Under the pieces are notes generated by a model. It had not been told where the DNA came from. It worked only from the letters and a program-made list of their open reading frames with translations, and did no database searches. Position numbers and translations under genes: made by a program. Below, piece after piece: positions 1 to 8,741 of a stretch of DNA of 64,000 nt; the first letter of the stretch is position 1; every line of letters starts with the position of its first letter. The DNA is from Bordetella hinzii LMG 13501. GTDB lineage: Bacteria > Pseudomonadota > Gammaproteobacteria > Burkholderiales > Burkholderiaceae_B. The stretch covers positions 62,001 through 126,000 of the forward strand of contig NZ_LRUJ01000005.1 of NCBI RefSeq assembly GCF_001548475.1, read 5' to 3'.

Positions 1-470
1 AGTACCGCCGGGATGGTGATGACGGACGGATGGACATACGACTTTTCGTGTGTGTCGTCGTAGTCCAGCGCATGCGCCATGGTGCCGTTGACGCGCGCCG
101 CCTCGTGGGCCGGCACCGCCGCCGCCGCACCCCAGATGCGGCTCTCCGGCCGGCCGGCCATGGCCACCGTGAACTCGCGCAACTGGCGCACGCCGTCGGC
201 CGCGTAGCCCGCCAGCGCGATGCCTATGGTGTCGAGCACCTGCTGCTTGGAAATAGCGGCGATGTCTGGCGGCAGGCTTTCGTAGGTCGTCGCCAGACAA
301 TAGTCGACCAGGCTCTCGATGGCATCGGCCCTGGCGGCCGGCCCGGCAGGCACGGCGCCGTCGCGGGCCGGCCCTGCCGGCGCGGCACGCACGCCGCCGA
401 GAGACCATCCCGCCGCCGCCAGGATGGCGCTTTTGGCGAACTGCCGCCGCGTGCCCGGGAGTCGCTTCAT
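1..470 (-). CDS. MmgE/PrpD family protein (N-terminal part, cut by window edge)
   Basis: The reading frame starts at the ATG at 470 and runs off the left end, giving about 156 residues. The N-terminus MKRLPGTRRQFAKSAILAAA has a twin-arginine-like RRQF motif before a hydrophobic stretch, so Tat export is possible. That is unusual, because most family members (2-methylcitrate dehydratase, cis-aconitate decarboxylase, iminodisuccinate epimerase) are cytoplasmic. The segment MAHALDYDDTH near the cut end is the family's hallmark active-site region. The substrate cannot be told from this fragment. It is the last visible gene of the minus-strand block, 17 bp after the DoxX gene. Confidence 0.8.
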   Translation of the reverse strand, partial: MKRLPGTRRQFAKSAILAAAGWSLGGVRAAPAGPARDGAVPAGPAARADAIESLVDYCLATTYESLPPDIAAISKQQVLDTIGIALAGYAADGVRQLREFTVAMAGRPESRIWGAAAAVPAHEAARVNGTMAHALDYDDTHEKSYVHPSVITIPAV

Positions 471-487
471 GAGGGTCCTGGCCGCCT

Positions 488-994
488 TCACCGCAGGACT
501 TCCGGCAGGCGCTTGAGATCCGCCAGGCCGCCGCTGCGCGCATTCATCGAGAGCATGGGCAGGTAGTACTTGATATAGGCCAGCAACAGCACGACGTTCA
601 TATACAGGCATGCGGTGCCCATATAGGTCAGCGACAGTATCCCGTCGTAGCGTTGGTTCAGCACGACGGCGTTGTAGAACACCATGCCGCTGATCGGAAA
701 CAGGATGACCAGGCCCAGGGGCACGAAGAGATTGAAGATCAGCAGCAGGCCGCCCAGGATCTCGAAGCTCTTGACCAGATCGAAAAGCCCCACCTCCACA
801 AAGGTGATGAGCAGCTTGTTGGAGTCCGGCAAGCTGCCGAAAGGCTGCGGAAACACCGGCTGGTAGCCCAGCTGGTGCAGCCAGTAGCTCGATCCGCTGA
901 CCACCATCCACGCGCCCAGATACAGGCGCAAGAGAGCGATGACGGCCTGACCTATCCCTCGCGGGCTCAGCTTGAATTGCGTGAGTCTGTTCAT
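488..994 (-). CDS. DoxX-family inner-membrane protein
   Basis: This is a 168-residue protein with four hydrophobic segments (about residues 15-40, 65-85, 90-110 and 130-155) in the DoxX/SURF4 arrangement. The ATG at 994 follows an AGGAG ribosome-binding site. Family members are small membrane proteins, some linked to redox or thiosulfate:quinone chemistry, but most have no known activity. It lies 12 bp after the NTF2-like gene and 17 bp before the MmgE/PrpD gene, so the three are probably co-transcribed. I infer no specific function. Confidence 0.75.
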   Translation of the reverse strand: MNRLTQFKLSPRGIGQAVIALLRLYLGAWMVVSGSSYWLHQLGYQPVFPQPFGSLPDSNKLLITFVEVGLFDLVKSFEILGGLLLIFNLFVPLGLVILFPISGMVFYNAVVLNQRYDGILSLTYMGTACLYMNVVLLLAYIKYYLPMLSMNARSGGLADLKRLPEVLR

Positions 995-1006
995 TGCTTG
1001 CTCCTG

Positions 1007-1438
1007 TTAGCGGGAGGCCGCCGGCGAGGCGGCCAGTTGCCCGGCGGCGCCCCGGACGATGCGTTCCCGGGCCGCGATGCGCCCGTTATGGATCTTGAAA
1101 ATCTCCACATACTCGCCCTCGCCGCCATCGAGCGGCGCGCGGTACTGCACGACCACGTTGAAACCTTCAGCGACGACCTGGACGATCTTGGGCTCGAACG
1201 GCTTCTGGCCGGGCAGGGTCTGCCCGGCCGCGACATCGTCCTTGGCTTTGGGCGAGAAAAAGGTTTTCGTGGCCTGGGCGACATCGCCCTGCTTGTATGC
1301 CATGTCCATATACATGGCGACCACGTCGCGCGGCAGCTCGCCCTCGCCAGGCGCCCATGTCCAGCGCGGGTTGGTGTGCAGGCCATGGGCGATCCAGGCG
1401 ACGAAGACCGCGCCGACAAGTACAGACAGGATGCGCAT
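1007..1438 (-). CDS. Exported NTF2/SnoaL-like protein
   Basis: This is a 143-residue protein. A short hydrophobic N-terminus (residues 1-20) looks like a signal peptide or anchor. The rest has the length and pattern of the NTF2/SnoaL cone fold: a helix around MYMDMAYKQGD, then strands ending in EYVEIFKIHNGRIAARE. Such proteins are small hydrolases, isomerases or ligand-binding proteins, and a periplasmic version is likely here. Catalytic residues cannot be assigned by eye. It sits between the porin and the DoxX gene in the same orientation. Confidence 0.6.
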   Translation of the reverse strand: MRILSVLVGAVFVAWIAHGLHTNPRWTWAPGEGELPRDVVAMYMDMAYKQGDVAQATKTFFSPKAKDDVAAGQTLPGQKPFEPKIVQVVAEGFNVVVQYRAPLDGGEGEYVEIFKIHNGRIAARERIVRGAAGQLAASPAASR

Positions 1439-1508
1439 GAAGAATCCTTTAATGTGAGGTGGCGGACGGCAAGCCTGCCGCCCTCCTGGTCAATGGCGCG
1501 GCAGGCGC

Positions 1509-2591
1509 CTAGAAACGGTGCTGCATGCCGATGCCGAAGGCCGTGACCTTGTCGTCGAAGCGGCTGGGAGGATTCAGGCCGCCCGGCGGAAAAATGCTCT
1601 GCTTGGCCTTGCCGTCGTTGTCCAGCTGCTTGAAATAGGCATAGAGCGTGGTGCGCGTGGACAGGCTGTAGACATAGCCCACCGCCCAGGACTTCACCCC
1701 CCATCCGGCGGTGGCGTCGGTGGGACCGAAGGGCGTGTCATTGGTCGCCCGCCCGTAGGCCAGGTGTATCCTGCCCGCCCTGCCGGCCGGCACCTGAGCG
1801 CCGACCTGCCACGCCTGGTCCGAGCCGCTGTAGCCGTCGGTCTTGCGCAGCTGGTAGGTAGCAAAGAGCGTGGCCCAGGGAAAGACGTAGCGCACGCCGA
1901 GGGCATGCTCGGTCTGATCGCTGGTGGCCGCGGTCTGGGCGGTCGTCCCGGCGCTATGGCCAAAGCCATAGGTCATGCTCAGCGGCCCTTCGGCATAGGT
2001 CAGGGACGCCAGGTCGAAGCGCTTGCTGCGCAGGGCGGAAACGCCGGCATCGTCGCGGAAACCATGCTGGTAGCCCAGCTCGAAACCGCCCCACTTGGGA
2101 GACGTATACAACACCGCATTGTCCATGCGGGCGGGGTCGGCCAGCGGGTTGTACATCCAGGGCCGCGCGTTCTCGCCCGTCAGCGAACCCAGGACCGAAC
2201 CGGGAGCGACCATCATGGGATCGTAGACACCGCCATAGATATAGCCCAGGCCCTGCAGGCGGCCCGCGATGAGGGAACCGAGATCCTGGTCGCGCAGGCC
2301 GACGTAGCTCTGCCGCCCGAACAGACGTCCGCTCTGCCCCGATGTCCCGTTGTTGATATTGAAGCCCGCCTCCAGCACGAAGATCGCCTGGCGTCCGTCG
2401 CCCAGGTCCTCCGCCCCGCGCATGCCGACCCGAGATCCCCCCAGGCCGCCCGACTCCATGCTGGTGATGCTGCCATCGCTATGGCGGTAGTGGCTGACAT
2501 GGACATCGGCCACGCCGTAAACGGTAACGGCGGCGGCCGCCGCCGGCCCGCAAAGCCCTCCCATCAGGGCTGCTGCATAGATTCTTTTCAC
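1509..2591 (-). CDS. Outer-membrane porin (betaproteobacterial OmpC-like)
   Basis: This 360-residue protein has a signal peptide (about residues 1-20) followed by VTVYGVADVHVSHYRHSDGS, the typical start of betaproteobacterial trimeric porins. Other family features are GSRVGMRGAEDLGDGRQAIF, repeated amphipathic strands and a C-terminal phenylalanine (MQHRF), the beta-barrel assembly signal. The start is GTG at 2591, preceded by GGAG. It lies 140 bp downstream of the MFS transporter gene, which fits a role in uptake of the same substrate across the outer membrane, though general porins also occur this way. Confidence 0.9.
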   Translation of the reverse strand: MKRIYAAALMGGLCGPAAAAAVTVYGVADVHVSHYRHSDGSITSMESGGLGGSRVGMRGAEDLGDGRQAIFVLEAGFNINNGTSGQSGRLFGRQSYVGLRDQDLGSLIAGRLQGLGYIYGGVYDPMMVAPGSVLGSLTGENARPWMYNPLADPARMDNAVLYTSPKWGGFELGYQHGFRDDAGVSALRSKRFDLASLTYAEGPLSMTYGFGHSAGTTAQTAATSDQTEHALGVRYVFPWATLFATYQLRKTDGYSGSDQAWQVGAQVPAGRAGRIHLAYGRATNDTPFGPTDATAGWGVKSWAVGYVYSLSTRTTLYAYFKQLDNDGKAKQSIFPPGGLNPPSRFDDKVTAFGIGMQHRF

Positions 2592-2731
2592 CTTGTCTCC
2601 GTGAGTTTTATCGTTATGAGCGCGAACACATCCCTGGCGCCCGGCGCGCCATGTTGTTCCCGGTAGTGCGTCGTGGTCAGGCCCTGCGTTGCCGGTCGAT
2701 CGATCCGCCGGGCCTGGAGAGAAAGCGGCTC

Positions 2732-4117
2732 CTAGACAAGCTGCTTCTGGATGCCGCCGGATGCCTGTTCCGGCCTTGCCTGCGGCGATTCATCGGTCAC
2801 GGTGTGGGCCGGCAGCTCCGCGTCAAAGCGCTCGCCGCCCTTGAGGTAGGCAATGCAGCTGACCAGGCAGACCGCGCCGAAATACAGCGCCACCCACTGC
2901 GGCGTGCCGCCTGCCGAGGCCGCCAGCAGGCTGGTGGCGATCAGGGGGGACAGCCCCGCGCCGAGCGTGGAGGCAATCTGGAACGTCAGCGCGATGCCGC
3001 TATAGCGCACATCGGCGGCGAACTTCTCGCTCAGCCACGTGTTGTATACCCCGCCCATGAGCGCCTGGATCACCGGCATGGCCAACACCATGGCCAGCAA
3101 CAAGGCATAAAAGCCCGGCTGATGGACCAGCAGGAAGATAGGCCAGATCAGCACGATGCCCGACAGCGCGCCGGTGATCATCATGGGCCGGCGACCCACA
3201 CGATCCGATATGGCGCCGAACAGGGGCAGCGTGAAGATATTCAGGAAGTTGGCGATGGTCATGGCGATCAGCGCACTGGTGCGCGTGTGGCCGACCTCAA
3301 CCGAATAGTTCAAGAGGAAAGCCGCCGCGAAGGTGGCGAACGACAGCGGGGCCAGGCCGCCGAACACGCCGGACAGGATCTGGCGCTTGTTGTAGCGCAG
3401 CACCGTCACCAGCGGGATCGCCTTCGGGCCCGGCTTCGCGGCGCGCGCCTGGCGCGCGGCCTCGTACTCGGGCGTTTCCGTGACATTCAGGCGGATGATC
3501 AGGCCCAGCACCATCAGCAGCGCGCTGATCAAGAAGGGCACGCGCCATCCCCAGCTCAGGAAAGCTTCGCCAGGCAGCAACGTGAACGGCGTCATGACCA
3601 GGGTGCCCAGCACCGCTCCGGTCGGCCCCCCCGCGCTGACCAGGCTGACGGCGAACCCCCGTCCCTTGGGCTTGGCGTGCTCCATCGACATCAGGGTCGC
3701 GCCGCCCCACTCTCCGCCAATCGCCACTCCTTGCAGCAGACGCAGGATGACGAGCAGAATGGGCGCCGCGATGCCGATTTGATGGTAAGTCGGCAGCAGG
3801 CCGATCAGGACGCTGGCCAGGCCCATCAAGACCAGGGTCACGACCAGGACGTTCTTGCGGCCCAGGCGATCGCCGTAATGGCCGAACACCACCGCGCCCA
3901 GGGGCCGGGCAAAGTAGCCCACGGCAAAGGTGGCGAAAGACGACAGGGTGGCCGTCAAGGGATCCAGGGTGACGAAGAAAATCTTCGGAAACACAAGCGC
4001 CGCGGCGACACCGTACAGCAGGAAGTCGTAGTACTCCAAAGTGGTGCCGATATAGCTGGCAAGAATCGCCCGCCGCTTTTGTTTCTCGCGCACGTCCGCG
4101 CTGATGGAATGGGTCAT
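2732..4117 (-). CDS. MFS transporter, metabolite:H+ symporter (MHS) type
   Basis: This 461-residue inner-membrane protein has about 12 hydrophobic segments. It shows MHS-subfamily signatures: ASYIGTTLEYYDFLLYG in the first helix, then GAVVFGHYGDRLGRKNVLV in the first loop and DRVGRRPMM in the middle. MHS members (ProP, KgtP, ShiA, citrate and aromatic acid carriers) import small acids or osmolytes with protons. The frame stays open 34 codons further upstream, but those overlap the TRAP receptor gene. I chose the ATG at 4117, which lies 13 bp beyond that gene's stop. An organic acid substrate is the likely inference. Confidence 0.88.
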   Translation of the reverse strand: MTHSISADVREKQKRRAILASYIGTTLEYYDFLLYGVAAALVFPKIFFVTLDPLTATLSSFATFAVGYFARPLGAVVFGHYGDRLGRKNVLVVTLVLMGLASVLIGLLPTYHQIGIAAPILLVILRLLQGVAIGGEWGGATLMSMEHAKPKGRGFAVSLVSAGGPTGAVLGTLVMTPFTLLPGEAFLSWGWRVPFLISALLMVLGLIIRLNVTETPEYEAARQARAAKPGPKAIPLVTVLRYNKRQILSGVFGGLAPLSFATFAAAFLLNYSVEVGHTRTSALIAMTIANFLNIFTLPLFGAISDRVGRRPMMITGALSGIVLIWPIFLLVHQPGFYALLLAMVLAMPVIQALMGGVYNTWLSEKFAADVRYSGIALTFQIASTLGAGLSPLIATSLLAASAGGTPQWVALYFGAVCLVSCIAYLKGGERFDAELPAHTVTDESPQARPEQASGGIQKQLV

Positions 4118-4130
4118 GGAAAGCTCTTGC

Positions 4131-5219
4131 CTATTGGGGGTTTTGCATGAAGCGGGAGACTTGGGGATGACCGGCGCGGCCGGGCGCCGTGCCTTCATGC
4201 CGGATACTGGCGGTGGCATCCGCCAGGGCCTGCAATGTCCGGGCCGGCACCTCGTGCACCCGCATGCCCAGAGATCTCAGCTTGGCCAGGGCCTGCGCGG
4301 CCTCGGCGCGCGACGCCGCCCGCTGCTCGCGCGCCACCGCCTGCGCCGCGTCAAGCAAGACACGGGCGTCGGCGGCATCCAGACCGCGCCAGACCGCCGC
4401 GTTCATGACCAGCACCTGGGCGCCAAAGGAGTGCCCGGTCAGCCAGAGATGCTTCTGCACCTCATACAGCCGGCTTTGCAGCGCTTGCGTCGCGAACCCC
4501 TCTTGCGCCTCGACAGCCCCCGAACGCAGCGCTTCGTAGACGCCCGAGGCCGGCACGGCCACCGGCCGGGCGCCCCAGGCGGCGAAGGCGCGGGCGGAGG
4601 CCGGCGCGGGCAGCGTGCGGACCGCGATATCCTTGAGATCATCCGGGCGCTGTATCCGCGCCCGGGATGAGGTCAGCTGGCGAAAACCGTTCTCCATCCA
4701 GCCCAGGCCGACCAGGCCCGCCGCGGGCAGCGCCGCCAGCAGGCGATCGCCCGCGGCGCCGTCGAAGATGGCATCCACGCCCGCGTCGTCGCGCACCTCG
4801 TAAGGCAGGTCGAACAGTTCGAAACCGGGGCTCAGGCCGGCCAGGCCGGTGGCCGCCACGACCATGATGTCGGGTGCGCCCTCGGCGGCGTCTCGCACCG
4901 CCCGGATCTGGCTTTCCGGCGAACCTGCGACGGTGCCGGGCCATACGCGAATGCGCAGGCGGCCGTCGCTGTCGGCCCGCACCTTGTCGGCAAACGCATG
5001 CAAAGCCCTGCGCACCGAATGCGTCTCGGGCAAATAGGCGCGGTAGTCCGCGACGCTAAGCTCTCTCGGCGCATCGGCAGCGTGCGCGGGAACGTCAGCC
5101 GCCATGAATATCATGACGCATGCCATCGCCACGGCGCGGACAGCCGGCCTCCGGGCCCCGGCATCCGCGGTCGACCGCAGCAATGGCTTTCCGAAGGGTC
5201 GAAACGCCCCGAACCGCAT
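4131..5219 (-). CDS. TRAP-type solute-binding receptor (DctP family)
   Basis: This 362-residue protein has a long N-terminal region with a signal segment ending near AHA (about residue 48). It then shows the DctP fold: an early strand, RIRVWPGTVAGSPESQIRAV, a middle arginine-containing strand (DIAVRTLPAPASARAFAAWG), and GAVEAQEGF at the place where family members contact the carboxylate. DctP receptors bind organic acids in the periplasm and hand them to DctQ/DctM membrane subunits. Neither subunit is in the window; the next gene is an MFS carrier. The start may lie further in, for example at a Met near the hydrophobic segment. Confidence 0.8.
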   Translation of the reverse strand: MRFGAFRPFGKPLLRSTADAGARRPAVRAVAMACVMIFMAADVPAHAADAPRELSVADYRAYLPETHSVRRALHAFADKVRADSDGRLRIRVWPGTVAGSPESQIRAVRDAAEGAPDIMVVAATGLAGLSPGFELFDLPYEVRDDAGVDAIFDGAAGDRLLAALPAAGLVGLGWMENGFRQLTSSRARIQRPDDLKDIAVRTLPAPASARAFAAWGARPVAVPASGVYEALRSGAVEAQEGFATQALQSRLYEVQKHLWLTGHSFGAQVLVMNAAVWRGLDAADARVLLDAAQAVAREQRAASRAEAAQALAKLRSLGMRVHEVPARTLQALADATASIRHEGTAPGRAGHPQVSRFMQNPQ

Positions 5220-5241
5220 TGGACTTGTCTCCAGTTGATGT

Positions 5242-5292
5242 TTCCAGATTCACGTTCTGGAATTTATTTTCTAGAATTTTGATCCGAGTCAA
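5242..5292 (-). promoter_or_regulatory. Promoter and dyad operators upstream of the TRAP receptor
   Basis: On the minus strand TTGACT (5292-5287) and AAATAA (5269-5264), 17 bp apart, form a plausible sigma-70 promoter. The spacer and -10 edge carry the palindrome TTCTAGAA (5269-5276). Just downstream lies an inverted repeat, TTCCAGA, seven bases, TCTGGAA (5242-5262). TTCTGGAATTT and TTCTAGAATTT also form a direct repeat 14 bp apart. This arrangement suits a repressor site. The element CTAGAAT recurs in the palindrome at 13992. Confidence 0.45.
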
Positions 5293-5359
5293 GGTAAACC
5301 GCAACTCGAAAGTTCACATCACTGCTATGCGCTTTCCGTATGGAGTGGCCCCGCGCCGT

Positions 5360-5794
5360 TTAGGCGTTTGTAAGCTGTTTAGGCCTGAATACCAGGGGTT
5401 TGGCGCCGAAACGCTGCTTGCACATCCAATGCGCGAGCGCCGAATCGAGATGCGTGGCATGTCCGGGAAACCATTCGGCCAATGCGCGAGCCAGCTCGCG
5501 GCATGCCTGGAAATCGCCCTGCTCCAGCTGCGACCGCACCTCGCCCACCGAGGCCAGGACAGCGGCGTGCTCCTTGATGTGACACTCCCGCGAAGGGAAG
5601 CCCGTCTGCACCATCCACGCATCTTCCTGGCCGAAATGCGCCTTCAGGTGCGCCTCCATCAGGGCCAGCCGCGCCGCCAACTCCTCGTCGCGGGCGTCTT
5701 GCAGGGCGGCGCTCAACCCGACGAATTCTTCATGGATGTGGTCCATGGGCGCGTAGCCCAGGGCGATGTCCGTATGCATGAATGTCCCGCTCAT
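5360..5794 (-). CDS. Hemerythrin-domain protein
   Basis: This 144-residue single-domain protein has the spaced iron ligands of bacterial hemerythrins: His in MDHIHEEF, His and Glu in [11 protein letters not shown], two His in [10 protein letters not shown], and His plus Asp in [12 protein letters not shown]. Hemerythrins bind O2 or sense oxygen or NO through a non-heme di-iron centre. The start overlaps the stop of the aldolase gene by 4 bp (ATGA), so translation is probably coupled. A role in supplying or buffering O2 for the monooxygenase and ring-cleavage dioxygenase upstream is a possible inference, not shown. Confidence 0.85.
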   Translation of the reverse strand: MSGTFMHTDIALGYAPMDHIHEEFVGLSAALQDARDEELAARLALMEAHLKAHFGQEDAWMVQTGFPSRECHIKEHAAVLASVGEVRSQLEQGDFQACRELARALAEWFPGHATHLDSALAHWMCKQRFGAKPLVFRPKQLTNA

Positions 5795-6822
5795 TGTCTG
5801 TACGCGGCCGGGCGCCGCGACAGATCCAGCGCGACATCCACGATCATGTCTTCCTGCCCGCCCACCATGCGGCGGCGCCCCAGCTCGACCAGGATGTCCA
5901 CCGTCTTCAGGCCGTACTTCGCGGCGGCGGCCTCCGAGTGCCGCAGGAAGGAGCTGTACACGCCGGCGTATCCCAGCGCGAGCGTTTCGCGGTCCACGCG
6001 GACCGGCCGGTCCTGCAAGGGGCGCACGATATCGTCGGCCGCGTCCATGAGCTTGTAGAGATCGGTGCCGTGTTGCCAGCCCAAGCGGTCGGCCGCGGCA
6101 ATGAATACCTCCAACGGCGCATTGCCCGCGCCCGCTCCCATGCCCGCCAGGCTGGCGTCCACGCGATCGCAGCCCTCTTCCACCGCGACGATGGAGTTGG
6201 CCACGCCCAGGCTCAAATTATGGTGGGCGTGCATGCCCGTCTCGGTGTCAGGCTTGAGCACGTCCTTGAATGCGCGGAAACGGTCGCGCACATCCTGCAT
6301 GCCGAGCGCGCCGCCGGAATCCACCACGTAGCAACATGTCGCCCCATAGCTCTCCATCAGCTTGGCTTGCTGGGCCAGGGCCTGCGGGCTGGTCATATGG
6401 CTCATCATCAGGAAGCCCACGGCCTCCATGCCGAGATGCCGGGCGTACTCGATGTGCTGCCGGGAGACGTCCGCCTCCGTGCAGTGCGTCGCCACGCGCA
6501 CCACCCGCACACCCGCGTCGTAGGCGGCCTTCAGATCGTGCACTGTGCCGATGCCGGGCAGCAGCAAGGTGGCGATCTTCGCGTGTTTGACGACGCCGGC
6601 CACCGCCGCGATCCATTCCAGGTCGGTGTGGGCGCCGAAGCCATAATTGAAGCTGGAGCCCTGCAGGCCGTCGCCATGCGCGACCTCGATGGAGTCGACG
6701 CGCGCCTCATCGAGCGCCCGCGCGATCTGCTTCGCGTTCTCAAGGCTGTACTGATGCCGGATGGCGTGGCTGCCATCGCGCAGCGTCACATCGGAAATAT
6801 AGAGCTTCTTGCTTGCCGTCAT
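5791..6822 (-). CDS. mhpE: 4-hydroxy-2-oxovalerate aldolase
   Basis: This 343-residue protein belongs to the DmpG/BphI/HsaF class. It splits 4-hydroxy-2-oxoacids into pyruvate and an aldehyde. The N-terminal [19 protein letters not shown] holds the conserved Arg15-Asp16 and His19 of the TIM-barrel active site, and [15 protein letters not shown] carries the metal-binding histidines. Length matches the family. It overlaps the aldehyde dehydrogenase gene by 4 bp, as expected for enzymes that form a complex and channel the aldehyde. This is the second-last step of the meta-cleavage pathway encoded here. Confidence 0.96.
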   Translation of the reverse strand: MTASKKLYISDVTLRDGSHAIRHQYSLENAKQIARALDEARVDSIEVAHGDGLQGSSFNYGFGAHTDLEWIAAVAGVVKHAKIATLLLPGIGTVHDLKAAYDAGVRVVRVATHCTEADVSRQHIEYARHLGMEAVGFLMMSHMTSPQALAQQAKLMESYGATCCYVVDSGGALGMQDVRDRFRAFKDVLKPDTETGMHAHHNLSLGVANSIVAVEEGCDRVDASLAGMGAGAGNAPLEVFIAAADRLGWQHGTDLYKLMDAADDIVRPLQDRPVRVDRETLALGYAGVYSSFLRHSEAAAAKYGLKTVDILVELGRRRMVGGQEDMIVDVALDLSRRPAAYRQ

Positions 6823-7772
6823 GCCTGTTCCTCCTGGACCGCGGCCGCCAGCATGCGTTCGGCCATCTGCTCGGCCGTGCGCAGCCCGGCGCTGGTCATG
6901 ATGTCGAGATTGCCGGCGTAGGCCGGCAGGTAGTGCGCCGCGCCTTCCACCTCCAGGAAGATCGAAGTCTTCAATCCCCGCATGGCCTCGCCCACGCCGG
7001 GAATCCGGATCGGACTCTCGATCCGGTCGAACTGCACTTTCTGCTTGAGCCGGTAACCTGGGACATAGGCCTGCACGGCGGCGGCCATGCGCGTCACCGA
7101 ATCGGCGATCGCGTCTTCGTCGGCGAGCTCACTCAGGGTATAGACGGTGTCGCGCATGATGAGCGGGGGTTCGGCCGGGTTCATGATGATGATGGCCTTG
7201 CCCTTTGCCGCGCCCCCGACGGCTTCGATGGCCTTGGACGTGGTTTCGGTGAACTCGTCGATATTGGCGCGCGTGCCCGGGCCCGCGCTCTTGCTCGCGA
7301 TCGAGGCAATGATCTCGCCGTAATGCACCTTGGCCACGCGGGATACCGCCGCCACCATCGGAATGGTCGCCTGGCCGCCGCAGGTGACCATGTTCAGGTT
7401 GAGCGCATCGAGATGCTGCTCGCCATTGACCACCGGGATGCAATAGGGCCCGATGGCCGCCGGCGTCAGGTCTATCATGCGGATGTCCGGTCTGCGCTCG
7501 CGCAGCAGCGCATCGTTCTTGACGTGCGCGCCCGCGCTGGTCGCGTCGAATACAAAATCGATATCGCCGAACACCGGCATGCGCATCAGGCCCTCGACGC
7601 CCTCGTGCGTGGTCGCCACGCCCAGGCGGGCGGCGCGCGCCAGGCCGTCCGACCCGGCATCGATGCCGACCATGGCCGCCATCTCGATATGCTTTCCATG
7701 GCGCAGGATCTTGATCATCAAGTCCGTGCCGATATTGCCGCTGCCGATAATGGCAGCCTTGAGTTTGCGCAT
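6819..7772 (-). CDS. mhpF: Acetaldehyde dehydrogenase (acetylating)
   Basis: This 317-residue protein belongs to the DmpF/BphJ/HsaG class. It oxidises the aldehyde released by its partner aldolase to the acyl-CoA with NAD+ and CoA. The N-terminal [18 protein letters not shown] is the dinucleotide-binding motif. [15 protein letters not shown] contains the catalytic cysteine (Cys131). It overlaps the aldolase gene by 4 bp and follows the hydratase by 27 bp. Order and overlap match meta-cleavage operons such as mhp, dmp and hsa. Confidence 0.96.
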   Translation of the reverse strand: MRKLKAAIIGSGNIGTDLMIKILRHGKHIEMAAMVGIDAGSDGLARAARLGVATTHEGVEGLMRMPVFGDIDFVFDATSAGAHVKNDALLRERRPDIRMIDLTPAAIGPYCIPVVNGEQHLDALNLNMVTCGGQATIPMVAAVSRVAKVHYGEIIASIASKSAGPGTRANIDEFTETTSKAIEAVGGAAKGKAIIIMNPAEPPLIMRDTVYTLSELADEDAIADSVTRMAAAVQAYVPGYRLKQKVQFDRIESPIRIPGVGEAMRGLKTSIFLEVEGAAHYLPAYAGNLDIMTSAGLRTAEQMAERMLAAAVQEEQA

Positions 7773-7799
7773 CTCGCAGTTCCTCGGAAAATCGCCTGT

Positions 7800-8600
7800 T
7801 CACTCCGACGCGAAGCGGGCCCGCACGGAGCCCACGCCGCTGATCGTCGCCTCAAACACATCGCCCGGCGCGACCGCCACCATGGGCCCCAAGGCCCCGG
7901 TCAGCACGAGGTCCCCGGCGCGCAGCGGATGGCCAAGCCCGGCCAGCTTGCGGGCCAGCCACAAGGCGGCATTCAAGGGGTGGCCCAGGCATGCCGCGCC
8001 ATTGCCGCGCGAAACCTCCTCGCCGTTGCGGGTCATGGACATCTCGACCTGTTTCAGGTCCAGGCCGCTCAGCGGCACCGGCACCGCCCCGATCACCAGC
8101 AGGCCGCTGGAAGCGTTGTCCGCCACCGTGTCGGCAAACTTGATATCCCAATTGGCGATGCGGCTGCCGACGATCTCGATGGCCGGCAACACATAGGCCA
8201 CGGCATTGATGAGCTCGACCAATGTCGCATCGGGCCGGTCGATATCGCTGGCAAGCACCAAGGCGACCTCCGCCTCTACCTTGGGCTGCAAGGTGCGGGC
8301 GACAGGCACCGGTTCGTCATCGCCGAAAACCATATCGGCGAACAAGGCGCCAAAGTCGGGCTGATCCACCCCCAGCTGCTGCTGCACGGCCCGGGAGGTC
8401 AGACCGATCTTGCGGCCCACGACGCGCCGGCCCTGCGCGACGGCATGCTCGACGTTCTTTTGCTGGATGGCATAGGCCAGCCGCTCGGCGTCACCGCCGA
8501 TCACATGCCTCAAGGGCTCGATCGGCTGCCGCTGCTCTTCCGCATCGCGCAGGCGCCTGGCCAGATCTTCTATCAGCGAAGCTTCATTCACTCGTTCCAC
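7800..8600 (-). CDS. mhpD: 2-keto-4-pentenoate hydratase
   Basis: This 266-residue protein is a fumarylacetoacetase-fold hydratase of the MhpD/DmpE/BphH type. It adds water to 2-hydroxypenta-2,4-dienoate (or a substituted analogue) to give 4-hydroxy-2-oxovalerate. Family segments include [29 protein letters not shown], then [13 protein letters not shown] and [26 protein letters not shown]. The start is GTG at 8600, with GAGG just upstream. It is the first gene of the lower-pathway group hydratase, dehydrogenase, aldolase, hemerythrin. A LysR-type site lies about 77 bp upstream. Confidence 0.95.
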   Translation of the reverse strand: MERVNEASLIEDLARRLRDAEEQRQPIEPLRHVIGGDAERLAYAIQQKNVEHAVAQGRRVVGRKIGLTSRAVQQQLGVDQPDFGALFADMVFGDDEPVPVARTLQPKVEAEVALVLASDIDRPDATLVELINAVAYVLPAIEIVGSRIANWDIKFADTVADNASSGLLVIGAVPVPLSGLDLKQVEMSMTRNGEEVSRGNGAACLGHPLNAALWLARKLAGLGHPLRAGDLVLTGALGPMVAVAPGDVFEATISGVGSVRARFASE

Positions 8601-8676
8601 CCTCGGGTTCTTTGAATAAATTCAATGCATTCTCAAATCATTGAGACCGCGTTTCAATATCGGCGCGCGCAACGCA

Positions 8677-8697
8677 GCTATACGACTACCGTATAGC
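8677..8697 (-). promoter_or_regulatory. Predicted LysR-type operator upstream of the hydratase gene
   Basis: A perfect inverted repeat, GCTATACG, five bases, CGTATAGC, lies in the 141-bp gap between the LysR gene and the hydratase gene. It contains a T-N11-A core, the classic LysR box. A smaller palindrome, TTGAAT-AA-ATTCAA, lies at 8612-8625, closer to the start codon. The position suggests that the LysR protein encoded next door activates the lower-pathway genes from here. Confidence 0.5.
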
Positions 8698-8741
8698 CCG
8701 GTCCGCGGCCCATGCGATGCCCGCCAGTCTTCCGGCCGGCA

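Noticed and set aside
2651-4150. Long open frame on the plus strand opposite the MFS gene
   Set aside because: Rich in Gln, Arg, His and Gly with no domains; it mirrors the MFS gene on the other strand.
6813-8615. 600-codon plus-strand open frame opposite the aldehyde dehydrogenase and hydratase genes
   Set aside because: Spans two well-supported minus-strand genes and has no recognisable fold; an effect of high GC content.
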